A stretch of 64,000 nt of DNA, from assembly GCA_027579435.1 (NCBI GenBank), contig JANBPK010000730.1, positions 310,001 through 374,000 of the forward strand, written 5' to 3'. The translations under genes and the position numbers were made by a program. This stretch comes from Candolleomyces eurysporus. Its lineage: Eukaryota; Basidiomycota; Agaricomycetes; Agaricales; Psathyrellaceae. The notes under the pieces were generated by a model. That model made no database searches. It was not told where the DNA came from and saw only the letters and a list, made by a program, of their open reading frames with translations. Below, piece after piece: positions 33,804 through 46,021 of the stretch (positions are counted from its first letter, which is position 1; each line of letters starts with the position of its first letter).

Positions 33804-35920
33804 GTCGAAACGATATTCGATGGTTGGGGGAGAGAAGAGAGACTTGGGGGNCAAAGTGTAAGCAAGAGCAGCTATCCCCGATGGAGGATGCGTGTCAGGC
33901 ACGAGGCAGCCTGTAGGTGTTGGTGATATGCGCAGCCGTTCGATAGATCGAGGGGTTGAACACCGATCGGACGATTCGCACCACGGCAAGTCCCAGAAGT
34001 CTTGATACGTTCACGAGGCCAAGAGTGACTGACTGAGCTATTTGTTTTATTCATTCAATCGGATATTAATACATTGTAAAAGCTCCAACATGTCCAATCG
34101 AGAGCAAGGTGAAACGCCGGAGAGGTATTAAAACCTCGAGGCATGATGCCATTCCGCAGACATGAAGACATCCTTGTTGTCCTCGACGCACCCCCTGGGC
34201 CACATCTGGCGAGGTTTCCACGTGTTGTGTACTTTGGCGCCGACCAAGTGCTAACATGCCAGTGCACGGATGTAAAGCCTCCTCCGTAAAGTAGCAGAGC
34301 GCCGAGATAGAGGCGACGTTAACGAGGTGACCAATGAAAGGGGGATGCCATATAGACGGGGTTGCTTCAAGTCGAAAGAATCGCCGGTGAGGAGGGCAAG
34401 ATGAGGTGAGTCGAGCTTGATGACACGAGCAACCCAATTGATCAAGCACATCCGGGCAATCAAGAGGAAGAATATGAAGGGGAGAATTTCAGGTCAGGAA
34501 GCGCACGTCGGGACATACAGTGATGGATAACAGACCTTTATGCCACTCATGCCATGGTCCTGTTTGTGGATGGAACAAAGCGCTGCAGTGGCGACATATT
34601 CAACAACTCTGTTGCACTCGCAGTTTTCATCACTCCCCAAGATAACTAGTCCAAAGGAAGGGATGAGCGCGATAGCCTTCGTATACAGAGTCAGGGGAGA
34701 GCGGGGAGAAGACCAGATGGAGGTTGACTGTTGACCATCGTCGCATGGGGGAAGAGATGTAAAACGACAGCCTTGGCCTCTGCTGCGGTGTGCTCGTGTG
34801 GTCCCTTGATCATAGCAACCGAACCGCCATATCCAGCAAGAGACGCCCGCACCCAACCGCACCGACTGTGCTTCCATCTGCAACCCACGAGGCCATGCAC
34901 GCCTACGACCCACGGCGAGAACAGTGCAAAATGCAATTGAAAGACGTACGAGGATGGTAAAACCCTAGCTACAGCATATTCAGTCAGATGCGGCTCACAA
35001 CCCAGGGCTGGCTTTTGGTCGATGGATTGGTGTTGGGTGCAGCGACGCCCGCCACAACACCCGGTCTGTCGTCAGATCGAGTGATTTCGAAGAGGTCCAG
35101 GGAGTCAAGCAGAAAGAAAACGTGCGGAACGGCGCATCGAGTTGTTCTGAGGCGGCAGCGTAAGAAGAACGGAAAGGCTTGAGGGGTATTGTTTGCGCAG
35201 GTTTCCAACCAAACCCGCCGGCAGGTCTGCTAAAGTGTGCCACCCTCGTGCATCTACCGCTCTCCAACCTCCCACTAGTTTGTTCGTCAACGTCTCCGCT
35301 CCGTGCTCAAGCTCGAGCATTTGCCCGTTCCCAGACGCTCGGAACCGTAGATGACCACTGGTACCCCTCGGATCGGTGAACAGCCAGGTATCGACAACAC
35401 GGTGAGTTCGTACTCGCTCCCCTTCAAACATTCTGAATCCATCTGTACATCGTGGTCTGCTATTTCACCTTGGTACGTGGTTGTTTCATCATGACACTCC
35501 GGAACGCTGTCGTACTGATTGTTCAGCCTACTTCTAGAGGTCCGAGTCCTGGTCCAGGGCGTCACCCTTTGCTTATGAGAACTCATAAACACAGCCTACA
35601 CTAGCTACCCTGCCGAGCATGTACTAGCGTGACTGAATGGGATACTGGCGCTCCGGTTGAGCGGCTTCTCTTTCCAGGTACGTCCGTTAGCGAAGAGGCG
35701 TCCACTGAATACTGATTTCACGCCATCTTTCTAGACCTGATTCCTCATATCCCGACAAAGTCCAAGCTGCAACATCACCGTCTCCACGGAACTATCATTC
35801 TCGGGATGAACTCAGTGAGGAGGCTTATCCTCTCGTCGCTATTCCTGGCCCCGTCTGCTCCTTCACATACGACGCTCTCGAATCGCCATCCTGCCCTCGT
35901 TCCTCTCTCCAGGCGTCTTC
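33804..35920. other. Gene-poor region with unassigned frames
   Basis: Several overlapping frames of 60-140 codons on the minus strand (for example 34913-34494, 34449-34066, 35431-35105) but no recognisable domain, no coherent splice chain and no codon-level support. Possibly decayed coding sequence. Confidence 0.35.
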
Positions 35921-35925
35921 ACACC

Positions 35926-36520
35926 GATCACTCATAGCACCGCCATCCTTCACTGATCAACCAACTCCCACAATCTACCGCTCGGCTATTTCCAAAACCC
36001 CGTAAACGACGGCTCCCTCCACACCCTCCGCTTCCAGCCCCATTCCTCCAAGAACGAGAACTGCTAGACTTGCCCATTGATTGCACTGCATGCATGGACG
36101 CAACTACAGGAGATATTCTTTCCAGAGGAGAGTCAAAAGAGTCGAAGTTAAGATTAGGATATAGACTTCGTACGCACGTCGTCTTTCCCTCTCCCTGGCG
36201 GTGCAAAACTACACGTCCCATCGGGAGGCAATGTTGTCATGATGTTCAGCCCGAATCCGCTATCTTGGCCATTCGTGTAGTTTAGGTGAGTCCGCGTTCG
36301 CTCGCCCGCACCATCATTCCAACCTCAGCTGATCTCCCTTTCCAGCACTGCTGCAGCCGTACTCAGGATTAACCTCTAGACCACCACCTCTCTCGAACTC
36401 TCCCATCAATCGACTGACGGGAGAGCACGTATGCTCGTTGTTGCCCCGTCTCACCTCTCGGAGATGTCCACCACGGTCCTCACCGTGACAGCTAATCTCG
36501 GAAGATTGGGTTACCCATGA
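35926..36520 (+). pseudogene. Truncated CoA-ligase pseudogene
   Basis: Degenerate copy of the first exon, first intron and start of the second exon of the CoA-ligase gene at 41.7-44.3 kb. Shared landmarks: GTAAACGACGGCTCC (36001 region), GGAGATA(T/G)TCTTTCCAGAG (36110), TTAGGATATAG(A)CTTCG (36155), CCCTCTCCCTGGCGGT (36190), TTCAGCCCGAATCCG (36247) and GAGAGCACGTATGCTCGTTG (36421). In-frame stops occur early (for example TAA at 36003-36005). No trace of the remaining domains, so the copy is 3'-truncated. Confidence 0.85.
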
Positions 36521-38155
36521 TCACAGCTAGAACGGGTGTAAACATATACTTCATAGGTACACTTCTAAATGTCGAGATAGGGCGCGATTACTAGAGACAA
36601 TGCCCGAAGATATCGGGATTAATGCGAGTTATGGTTTCACTGAGCGGTTTCAGCATAGAGTTTGAAGGTCTGTCAAGCTGGTATGGATCGTTTGTTTCAC
36701 TGAGCGAGAAGAAATTCACTGGTTCAGCGCTTATCGAAGCACACCCTGAGAGTAAACGGAAATAGCCTTTCCATGCACATATTTCATCGCGTTCAACAAG
36801 AGCTGCATAGAAAGCTTGATACTCACTGCCGCTCGATCTACCGACCCACGCCCATGCATACGGATGCATACGATGGTCGAAGCTTAGATCGCCCTTCTGA
36901 CATGTTTGGAATCTTCACCAATTTTCGAAATGTTTCTGCGTGGCAGCAACGCGGGTGCCTGTGGAGTTGAAATCCCTTCTATTCAATAGAATGGCCCATC
37001 CGGGCGGTCCTGGACACCTTTTCTTGCCTAGCACTGCATGTAATTGGATTTCATCCTGGTACTTGGTCAAAGAGAACTTCTAAGTAACATTGTATGTGAA
37101 TTCAAAATGGTGATGCCTGCGTACACTATCACAGACTACAACAGTCAAGGAAGGACAATGAGAAAGGCGATCATAGACATAGCCTTTAATTTGCTAGAGA
37201 ACAAGAAATATATGTAATGCTCTTAAGAACAATGAAATTGAAGGGAATTATCATTTTAAGATGTTTCCCTCTACCAAACTATCAAATGTTGGCAGAGTCA
37301 AGAGAAGAGATGAAACGCCTACAAGAACTAGATCAAACTAAAAACCACATATGACACTAACATAGGGCCATCTGTGGAAATCCAAAAGATGGAAATCCTG
37401 AAAAAAGAGAGCTCNAAAAATAATTGGAAGCATTGAGGAAGAAGGGACGGTAGATTTGTGATATAACAGGAGGATCCAAAGGCTCGATCAAGGAGATTAG
37501 ATAAGATAAACAAATGATAACACAAATAATTCAGTACGGCCGAATCATATACTGATAATTCCGAAAAATGGAGCGTGTGCTCAAAAAGGAAATTGATGTA
37601 AAGGTTTGATCGGAAACCTCTCCCCACCGACAAACCTGGACTTAGTGTCCAGGAACTTCTAACGCGACTCGGGAACTGATAGTGATCTTTTGTCCTCTTC
37701 CCATCTTCTTGAGTTCTCGAAGCGAGACGAGCGGCTGGCTGGGGAACCTGTGATTTGGCCGGAGACTCATGTTTTTATGAGTGGCTTCCTGAGCGGTAGA
37801 GCTCCTCAAGCGGCCAATTAGCCAACTGCAAACTGACAATGTGTGAAGAACAGGATATACAACACAAGCACTCGGGGTGTGGAATTCCTGAAGCGCCTAG
37901 TGCCCGCGGGAATAGTTAGCCTACAGTGTGCATTCAGAACTATGCGATCATCAGAGGTAAGAAGTCAATGATTGTTATCGGTGCGACATACATCTTGGAT
38001 ATTATACCTTCCCTTAAGCACCACCTGCACGCATAGACCATGTATAAGAACTGATATCGAATTCACCCATTCCGTTCCCCTTGCCGTTTATCTTCCCACT
38101 TCGCAAACCCTTCCTTCTCTTTTCGCTCGGAGCTCCTTCGAGAAACGAGATAGCC
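36521..38155. other. AT-rich, gene-poor region
   Basis: AT-rich from about 37000 to 37620 with only short frames; one N beside an A run (37415). No gene, RNA or repeat recognised. Confidence 0.35.
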
Positions 38156-39384
38156 ATGTCGATATCGGATGAGCAAATGAGACATGCCCTAGCAGCCATT
38201 CGCTCCATCTATGGAATCACAATTGTCTCCTTCGTCGCTATCGGTGCGCGTTCTGAGTAAGTTATCAAAGTTACCTTGCTCACCATACACAATCACAGGA
38301 ATTCAAGCGTTCATATGCGTGTATGGTCTTTCCTTGTTCTTGGATACACCCAAGGATCGCCGTAAAGGCCGTGCTCCGTATATTGCCATCAGCTGGGCGA
38401 TCTTCATCATGTTCTCGCTGGCGCAGACTGGAGACGCGTACCAGGTATTTGGCAGCTTTTACGGCGCGGCTGCCAATGACCCTTTGGACGTGTTGATGAA
38501 GAGAAGCGAAACTGATTATACTTGGTGGAGACTTGCGACCTCTACCCTCATCGACCTTGTGAATTGGATTACAGATGGGTTGCTGGTATGTATGCCCGTT
38601 GTACCCCCAGTAGCACTAATTAAGCACATCGATTCTTTTCTTACTCTGTACGTTAGGTATATAGATGCGCGATAATCTGGACGGAGAACCGATGGGTTTG
38701 CATCTTCCCTGCACTCACCTATCTTGCATCAATCGGTATGTCCACAAATTGAATTTTCCGACCCGTCGATACTCATACCAGTATTTTCAAAGGAATGTCT
38801 ATTGTGATGATGGTCGGGCTGTCAAGTCCTACTTCCCGAGTCGCACCATTCGTTGGCACCGCGATATCAGCCTGGGTATATCTCAGCGTCGCGGTTAATT
38901 TCCTTGCCACCTCTCTCATCGCATTTCGTCTGCTCCGCTTGCGGAGGGAGCTGATACAGGTGCTACCAGCCCGGGATATGGGAGCATACCTTGGCGTTGT
39001 AGCAATCCTCGTGGAGAGCGCACTTCCATTGACGCTTTCCGGCATTGCTTTTGCAAGCGTGGTGGAACCTAAAACACCAGAAGCGCGTATTCCGAACGCT
39101 CTGTTTCTATGCTTATGGTATTCATTGAACGTTAGTCTTTGACTCGGCACTCAGTATGAGATTGTACTCACGTTTATCTTTCATAGGCCATCTGTCCACA
39201 GCTGATTATATTCCGAGTTACCGTTGGGCGCTCGTATCTACGTCATCCCGAGGTTCATACTCCGACTGGAGACGGAGATGAGCGTGTCTCGGCGAACATC
39301 GCATTCACTCACGCAAGCCAAATTCAAACCATTGACAACGTGGTGTCAGCAAAGACAATCGAAGAAAAGAATTTGCATGCATGA
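38156..39384 (+). CDS. Seven-helix integral membrane protein, agaricomycete family
   Basis: Exons 38156-38243, 38299-38585, 38657-38735, 38793-39130, 39187-39384; 329 aa, all phases agree. Seven hydrophobic segments: residues about 15-42 (YGITIVSFVAIGIQAFICVY), 58-85 (APYIAISWAIFIMFSLAQTG), 108-133 (ATSTLIDLVNWITDGLLVYR), 138-158, 165-198, 213-240 and 246-272 (NALFLCLWYSLNAICPQLII), then a hydrophilic tail of about 50 residues. Layout and conserved bits (YRCAIIW, RVTVGR) fit the large basidiomycete family of 7-TM proteins of unknown ligand; whether it is a G-protein-coupled receptor is not shown by the sequence. Confidence 0.8.
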
Positions 39385-41740
39385 GACAAGTCTGCAGGCA
39401 TTAGTATACCCTAAACAAAGGAATCTGTTTGACTGACCTCAAGCCAGAGCTCAAATCGACATGCGCACCGTGACTGTACTGAGTGATTGCTCCGAGAGCT
39501 TTTTATGAGTCCGATCCAATCTGTACAAGTTTATTAGAATAAACATCATAGTAAACATCAGCCGTCGGACAGCGCCTCCCTCAATATCTCAGACTCTGAC
39601 TCGGACATCCTTTGGTAATCGACCGGAGTATACAATCGTCCCAAAACAGAGGGGTCTTCAACGGACGGCGACAGTGAGGATCATTAGTCGCCGGAAGATC
39701 GCCCTTCAGTTTACAAGAATTCATGCCGCACTCCGCAGAGGAGCGAGGCAATTGCTTAGGATCTATGGTAAATCCTGCCAACCGCCTTGACCCTACAGTC
39801 TCTTTTATCTCCTTGACCGCTTTTAAGTATAGCTGTGATGAAAAGCAGAACATCCATAAGCCCTCCTCCATACTTAGTGACGAATCATAATGCATGGAAT
39901 ACATCAATGAATTTCAAAGATGACGAAAGAGGCGGTGGGAGCAGAGAGGTAGGTAGTTTGAAATATTCACCAAAACCAGTGTGAATGACAAACTTAAGCC
40001 TCGCATCTTTGGAAAGGCCATCCAAACTCCCGGTGAAAGTCAGAGGGCTAGGTGTGGACTCGCGACTCTTGAAGGACAACGCGAAGCTATGTGATGCTTA
40101 GATACTCTTGTTCTAGTATCGCCCCTTGGCGGATGTGGAATTTGAATTGGAGGTTGAGATTGAAGAGCTTAGACTAAGGAGCATTGACGAGACTACCTTG
40201 AAGAGGGACGCTTATCGGGCCACGATCCTTTGTAGAATGGACATTTAGATGTTGCAGAGGCTTCAAATATTTTTAGGGAGGCGATGCGGGGACGGACCAA
40301 GATACGACTCACGGGTATATTCGTTCCATCACGAAAATGGTGGACAGGGACCCCGAGCTCTCGTTTCCGATCGCGTCTGAAGTCATGCTGAAACGCGCAA
40401 GAGGCATGGAAGCTTCAATAAATGATGTCAATACGCAGTGACCATAATATTTTTAGCACGATGTGAAGATGGGCGAGGCTTTCAACGCCTGTAAAATCGG
40501 ACCAGGAGCGAAAGGGATGAGAGGACGAGATTGGAACAGTTTGAGGAATTATAAAAATAATGGTGGGATTACGCGAGAGAAATATTTCTGTTGCACCAAT
40601 ATTTCAGGAAAGTGAGGCCAAGCTTTGCGCTTGCGGATTTCTGACACACGCCTCATGGTAGCTTCAGTCCTATCCAGTGTGCTCTCCACTGATAGTCGAT
40701 CATGGCTTGAGGTTAACCCACTCAGCCCAAAAGGAGCGATGGTTTCTCCAGAAGGCATGCACAACGGTCAAGGATCTATAGGGAAGAAAGTTGTAAGAAA
40801 CCATCAGATACCGAGGGATCCTCGAGAACAGCGGAGGGAAAAGAAAGGAGGGAACAAATGCCCACTCCTCTCGCTGATGTGAGCGTGGGTAGAAAATCAA
40901 GGCGGCACGCGCCCAAGTGCTCTTTTGGTCCTCGGTCCTCTCCGCCATGTCACCCGTCTGCTGTACGCGTTCAACGGTCACCACCTTCACATGAATTTCA
41001 GAAATCAACCCAGTCGGTGGATAGCATGATCAATTTCTCCATCCGGACCAGTGGAAGCCGTGCCCAGTGCTGAATGTGCGTTCTGCCCCCTGAAGAATTC
41101 GTGATCTCTGAGCCTGAACGATCACCTTCGAGTTTACCCAGGAAAATCGCTGAAATGGGTAGTTGTAAAAACAAGGGCTCAGATGTACCTGATACCCTCC
41201 GACCTTGCCGGATATGACGGAGCGTATCTCTAAAATTCCAGCGTTGATGTATGTGGTCTTCTCGATTTCTGCTAGGACCCATCCTGACTTCACACCTTTG
41301 AATCTTCATTCAGGACACTATTTACGCTTTCTAAACCTTCCAACCGCATCCGGGGATTGCATTAGCCAGCTTCGGCGCGGAGTATGGGTTATTGAGTGGG
41401 TGCTGATCGGACCGACAGACTGAGGCTGAGAGGTATCTCCGAACAGGTGCGTCAGCCAGTGACTACATGCATGGATTGATGTGAAGCCATCCATTCAGAC
41501 CATTTTCCACCCTCCCGAACAAATCGAGCAGCGAAGCCAACGGACTACCATATCCCCACGGAAATGGCCCAGGAGGAAACAATTGACGAGATTTCGTCTC
41601 TCATTGTATTTCTTGCCCGATAGCTACCCTCAACTGAGCTACCCCGCCCCCACCGACCACGGTTCTCCTCCATATATAACGGTACCCGCTTTCCATATCC
41701 TTATTCACCTCTCCCAGTGCGTTCAATTCACCGATTAAGC
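39385..41740. other. Intergenic region with weak frames
   Basis: Minus-strand frames at 39907-39581 and 40079-39885 read like part of one protein (SFKSRESTPSPLTFTGSLDG) separated by a stop; they could be a decayed F-box or LRR-type protein but no diagnostic motif is present. The rest up to 41740 is CoA-ligase upstream sequence, with no clear signal except a TATA-like CATATATAAC near 41672. Confidence 0.35.
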
Positions 41741-44326
41741 ATGGCACGCCCCTCCACCTCCAACCAACCGACTCCCAGGATCTACGGCTCGACCATCCCC
41801 CCAATCCACGTAAACGACGGCTCCGTCTACACTCTCCTCTTCCAAACCAACTTACTTCAGAAGACCGAGAGCTTTTACGCCTATCCCACCGATCGCCCCG
41901 CCTTCATTGATGCTGCGACAGGAGATAGTCTTTCCAGAGTAGAATTGAAAGAATTAACCCTGAAATTAGGATATGGTCTTCGGAACCACGTCGTCCTTCC
42001 CTCTCTCCCTGGCGGTACAAAGCACCGCGTCCTATCGAGAGGCGACGTCGTTATGATATTCAGCCCTAATTCGTTGTCTTGGCCAGTCATGTTATTTGGG
42101 TGAGTGCCAATTCGCCCGCCACCACACTCGATCTCATCCTTAATCGACCTTCCTTTCCAGGGCTGTCGCAGCTGGACTCAAGATCACCCTCGCGAGCAGC
42201 ACCTCCACGGCTCTCGAGCTCTCTCATCAGTGGACCGACAGCAGAGCACGTATGCTCGTCGTTGCTCCATCTCACCTCCCTACCGCAATCGAGATGTTCA
42301 CGTCCGTCCTCAAGGTCTCCGAGTCCGAGGCTCGTTCGCGTATCTGGGTTATGGATAGGCTGTGGAGCTATGGTCGCGCTATTGAGAGCGAGAGCATTGA
42401 CGGGTACAACTCCGTAGGGCGATTGTTCGGATTCGGGAGACTGGAGAGTGAAGAGAAATTCGATGGAGCCGAGGCAGACGAGACGGTGTACATTTGCTAC
42501 AGCTCTGGTACGACTGTGAGTTCACCGTCCTTCGTCCTCCTGATCTTGACTCGTTTTTGATGCATTCTCCTCTTAGGGAAAACCCAAAGGCGTCGAGGTA
42601 ATTATACTTCACGCAATGTTCCGAAGTTGGTTTCATCGCTGACGGAAATTTTGCAGTCGTCCCATCGAGCAGCAGGCTCCGTATTCAGAATGGCTTGGGA
42701 AATCTTCAAATCGATTCGGGGAGAGCACGACGTCTCGTTGGCTCTTTTACCATTCTACCATATCTTCGGTTCGTCTTTCACCTGCTCAGGTAATCATCGC
42801 GCAATAAGACTTATCCTTCTCTCGATGGCAGGCCTCATCGCACACCTCCACCACAGCTTCTACCTAGGGATGCCGACGGTCATTCTCACAGGCGGATTTG
42901 AGCCGACAGCGTTCTGTCAGGCGATAGAGAAATACAAAGTGACTATGGCTATGGTGGTACCTCCAATCTTACAAGTATTAACCCAGCACCCGGGTAAGCA
43001 TCCTTGCTTTTGCGTCTGGCTCTCAAACTGCAGACTATACAGGACAAGCTGACGATAATTACCCACAGCCACGGCAAAGTACGATCTCCGTTCCCTCAGA
43101 ACTTTCATCTCCGGCGCCGCACCCCTCTCGCGCGCACTCGTCCACAACGTCCAACAGAAATTCAAACCACTAGGATGGAATCCGATCATTGTGAATGGCT
43201 ACGGAGCTACAGAGACGACCCTCACTGTGACCGTCGTCCCTCCATCCCGATGGGACGACCCAAGTAAGATCGGTGCCGTAGGTGTATTAGCGCCCAACCT
43301 AGAATGCCGTATCGTGAAAGAGGTTGCGATTATGAGAGACGCCAGAGGGTGGACAGAGGTTGTAGTAGACGCAGAGGAAGGGGAGGAAGGCGAGATGTGG
43401 GTTCGGGGGCCCACGAGAATGAAGGTACGATCAAATGCCATCTCTTCAAAGCCTCTCGGATCGCTCTTTGTTACTGACAAACACCATTTCATTTCAATAC
43501 ACAGGGCTACCTCCATAACCCCAAAGCTACACAAGAGAGCTTTCATGCTGAAGGTGGTTGGTACAAGACAGGTGACATCCTCCGACGTGACAAGGACGGG
43601 TTTTTCTGGGTCGTCGATCGGAAGAAAGAGATGATCAAGTATAAGGTTAGTGCACCTCAATCCTCACAGCCATCGGACTCGATCGTAACTGTATTCTTCT
43701 ATCAGGGTCTACAAGGTACGCTTGATCGTCCGAATGATGGACTATGCGTGTAGTTGATTCTGAACTTCTCGCAACAGTTGCTCCAGCAGAGCTCGAAGCG
43801 CTCCTTCTCGAGCATCCTCAAGTGCAGGACGTCGGTGTAGTTGGAGTTATGGACGAATACTCTGGGAACGAGCTTCCTCGGTACGTCTTGTTAAACCTTT
43901 ATCCCAAGACTCGGAGGATAACACCACTCGCGCATTGATAGTGCCTACGTCGTCCCAAGCGACACAACTATCCTCGAAGACACGAGATCTGCTCGTCTTC
44001 ATGAGTTCGAGAAAGACGTCAAAGAATGGGTAGCTCAGAGGGTCTCGAGACATAAACAGTTGCGAGGAGGTAGGTTTGCACACCCTCGAGATGTACCGAT
44101 CGTGTTCTCACATATTGCAAAAGGTGTTGTTGCGATGTCTGCTATACCTAAAAGGTAAGATCCCGTCACACTTTTAATTTTAGTACCCTGCTGATTCGAC
44201 CTTCCAATTGATATTGCACATAGCCCCACCGGAAAGATTCTTCGTCGTGAGTTGCGCAGTCTCACCACCGTGGACGCTGTAGCAGCCTCGAGTTCTGGAC
44301 ATGTGCCGTTGAAGGCGAAACTTTAA
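41741..44326 (+). CDS. 4-coumarate-CoA-ligase-like acyl-CoA synthetase, peroxisomal
   Basis: Adenylate-forming enzyme that activates an aryl or fatty acid to its CoA thioester through an acyl-AMP. Twelve exons: 41741-42099, 42161-42515, 42577-42597, 42657-42768, 42832-42993, 43069-43424, 43505-43645, 43706-43715, 43778-43880, 43942-44069, 44124-44154, 44224-44326; 626 aa, every phase consistent. Core motifs: YSSGTTGKPKG (about residues 233-243, split by an intron), GYGATE (about 380), YKTGD (about 475), DRKKEMIKYKG and SPTGKILRREL with the catalytic Lys near 597. C-terminus is AKL, a peroxisomal targeting signal type 1, which suggests beta-oxidation or aromatic-acid catabolism. Exons of 21 and 10 nt are notable. 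A partial pseudogene lies 5.8 kb upstream. The substrate cannot be read from sequence. Confidence 0.9.
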
Positions 44327-46021
44327 TACTAACAAGACCTGCCTTGCTTCGCTACGGCATTGGGATCCAGGAATATGGGTCTATCCTCAGGATTTAAGCT
44401 CGCTATTATATTGAGTCTGAAGATACGGGACGGTCAAGGGTGTTCTGCAAAGCTCATTCGATCAATCGCTCCGCGTGCGGAAGTGTATCATCTATTTGAA
44501 AGTTTTTGAAACTCATATCTCTGCATGCAATGCAAACCTTGGTACAAACTAATATAGAGTCGGACATGAGGCCATTGCTGCCCCTTTCAGTTAGGACTTC
44601 ATTTAAAAGACTCTGCAAGTCGTATCCATTGGGGTGCATTAGTATGACTTAACACTCTAGACGTATTCGCCGCCTCAACTCAAGCTGGTAATGCCTCTAG
44701 CTTGAGCATCTCCAGAAATATAAGGTTAAGTCATGTTGCTGCCCTAGGCTCTTTTTTTTTTTTTTCCAGACAATGAGCAACTCATGTTATAATAGAAGCT
44801 GAGATGGGAGACTTGTTGCGCATAACGACATAATGTGTCATCTAAGGTCAAAGCAAGAACAGAGATCAACAAAGAAGAAGGTTGGAAAGACCGGTTGAAG
44901 AGAGAGGCGCCAACACGTGAGTTGGCTGCAGCCTTTGAGATATGGGGGGACTTGTAAGGGAGCCCTGTGCACGACTACGAATGCAGACAGGTCAACGCGA
45001 GAACAAAAAGAAAGTTACAGAATGCAGAAAGGGAAAATTTGGAAAGAACGGGTCAAAGAGAAAGCCGCCAAGAGGTAAACAGAACTAAACTGATCGAGGA
45101 CGTATCTTTCAAGATACTAGAGGATAGACTTCTTCACGAACTTCGTTCGGGAATCACATCAAACTTAAAGTCCACGTTGTCTTTCCGACTGTGATTCCGG
45201 CTAGCCCTGCTTCTGACTCGTGGTCCTTTTGTCGCCTGAAGTTGACGTCGACTGATTGGAAGAAGTGCTGCCTAGCAGAAGTTGATTCGTTTGGAGTCTT
45301 ACTCAGTAATCACTGTCAAAAACGCACACAGTTCACTCGCTGCCTGACAGCGCAGACCGCCCCCGGAGGTACAAACCTGCAGTTTTTCCCTATTCTTTGG
45401 CTCCAATACAAACTGCACCCTCATTTCAAGGCGGTCTCGATGTCTGACCGGACGTCATCCCGATTCTCTTACTCAAGTGGAAATTTTCGTCGTTACACAT
45501 GCTCAGGTATCACCCCTTGGGGACAGTATGCTTTACTTGGCACTGTTCATACATTCCCTATTTCTACTTCTCTAGACGACCTCCTCCTTCTATGGTCCTT
45601 TGTCTTATCTTGCACAAGGCATATGACCACGTTTCAATCAATAGAAACCCCGTTCAAGTGCACCCTCGAATGCCTTGGCGCCTATTTTGTAAACCTTATT
45701 CTGACAGGTTCCTTTCTAAGCATCCTGCTACCAAGTAGCGAAGATGAATGCATAGGTATAGTAACGTGCCTTACTCCAAACCTTCAAGCCCTGTGCCCAA
45801 TACACCTCTGGTCACTTTCCATCCAGACGTCGACCGGAACTCCTCTGATAATCTCTCAGCAGCACCCAGCCAGTAGCACGTTTAGCCTTTCTCGTCAGGC
45901 CCAAGGTAAAGGAACACCGTCAGACACCGCTCACAACCGATTTTTGGAGCCCATGTCGGATATCCCCAGTGACCGGTACGTTCCACCCCCTTTTCACTTT
46001 GCACAGACACTGATTCCGATC
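44327..46021. other. Intergenic region with an unassigned open frame
   Basis: A T run at 44752-44766. A plus-strand open frame of 326 codons (45191-46171) overlaps the first exons of the CHAT gene in another frame and shows internal GT/AG pairs (for example 45508 to 45576), so it may be part of a short multi-exon gene starting at ATG 45440 (MSDRTSSRFSYSSGNF). I could not make a convincing spliced product. Two diverged A-rich direct copies lie near 44848-44935 and 44985-45080. Confidence 0.35.

Noticed and set aside
34066..35431. Several minus-strand frames of 100-140 codons
   Set aside because: No motif, no consistent splice chain, and adjacent frames are equally open.
39581..40079. Possible F-box or LRR-type protein fragment on the minus strand
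   Set aside because: Protein-like composition but a stop separates two parts and no F-box or LRR motif can be pointed to.
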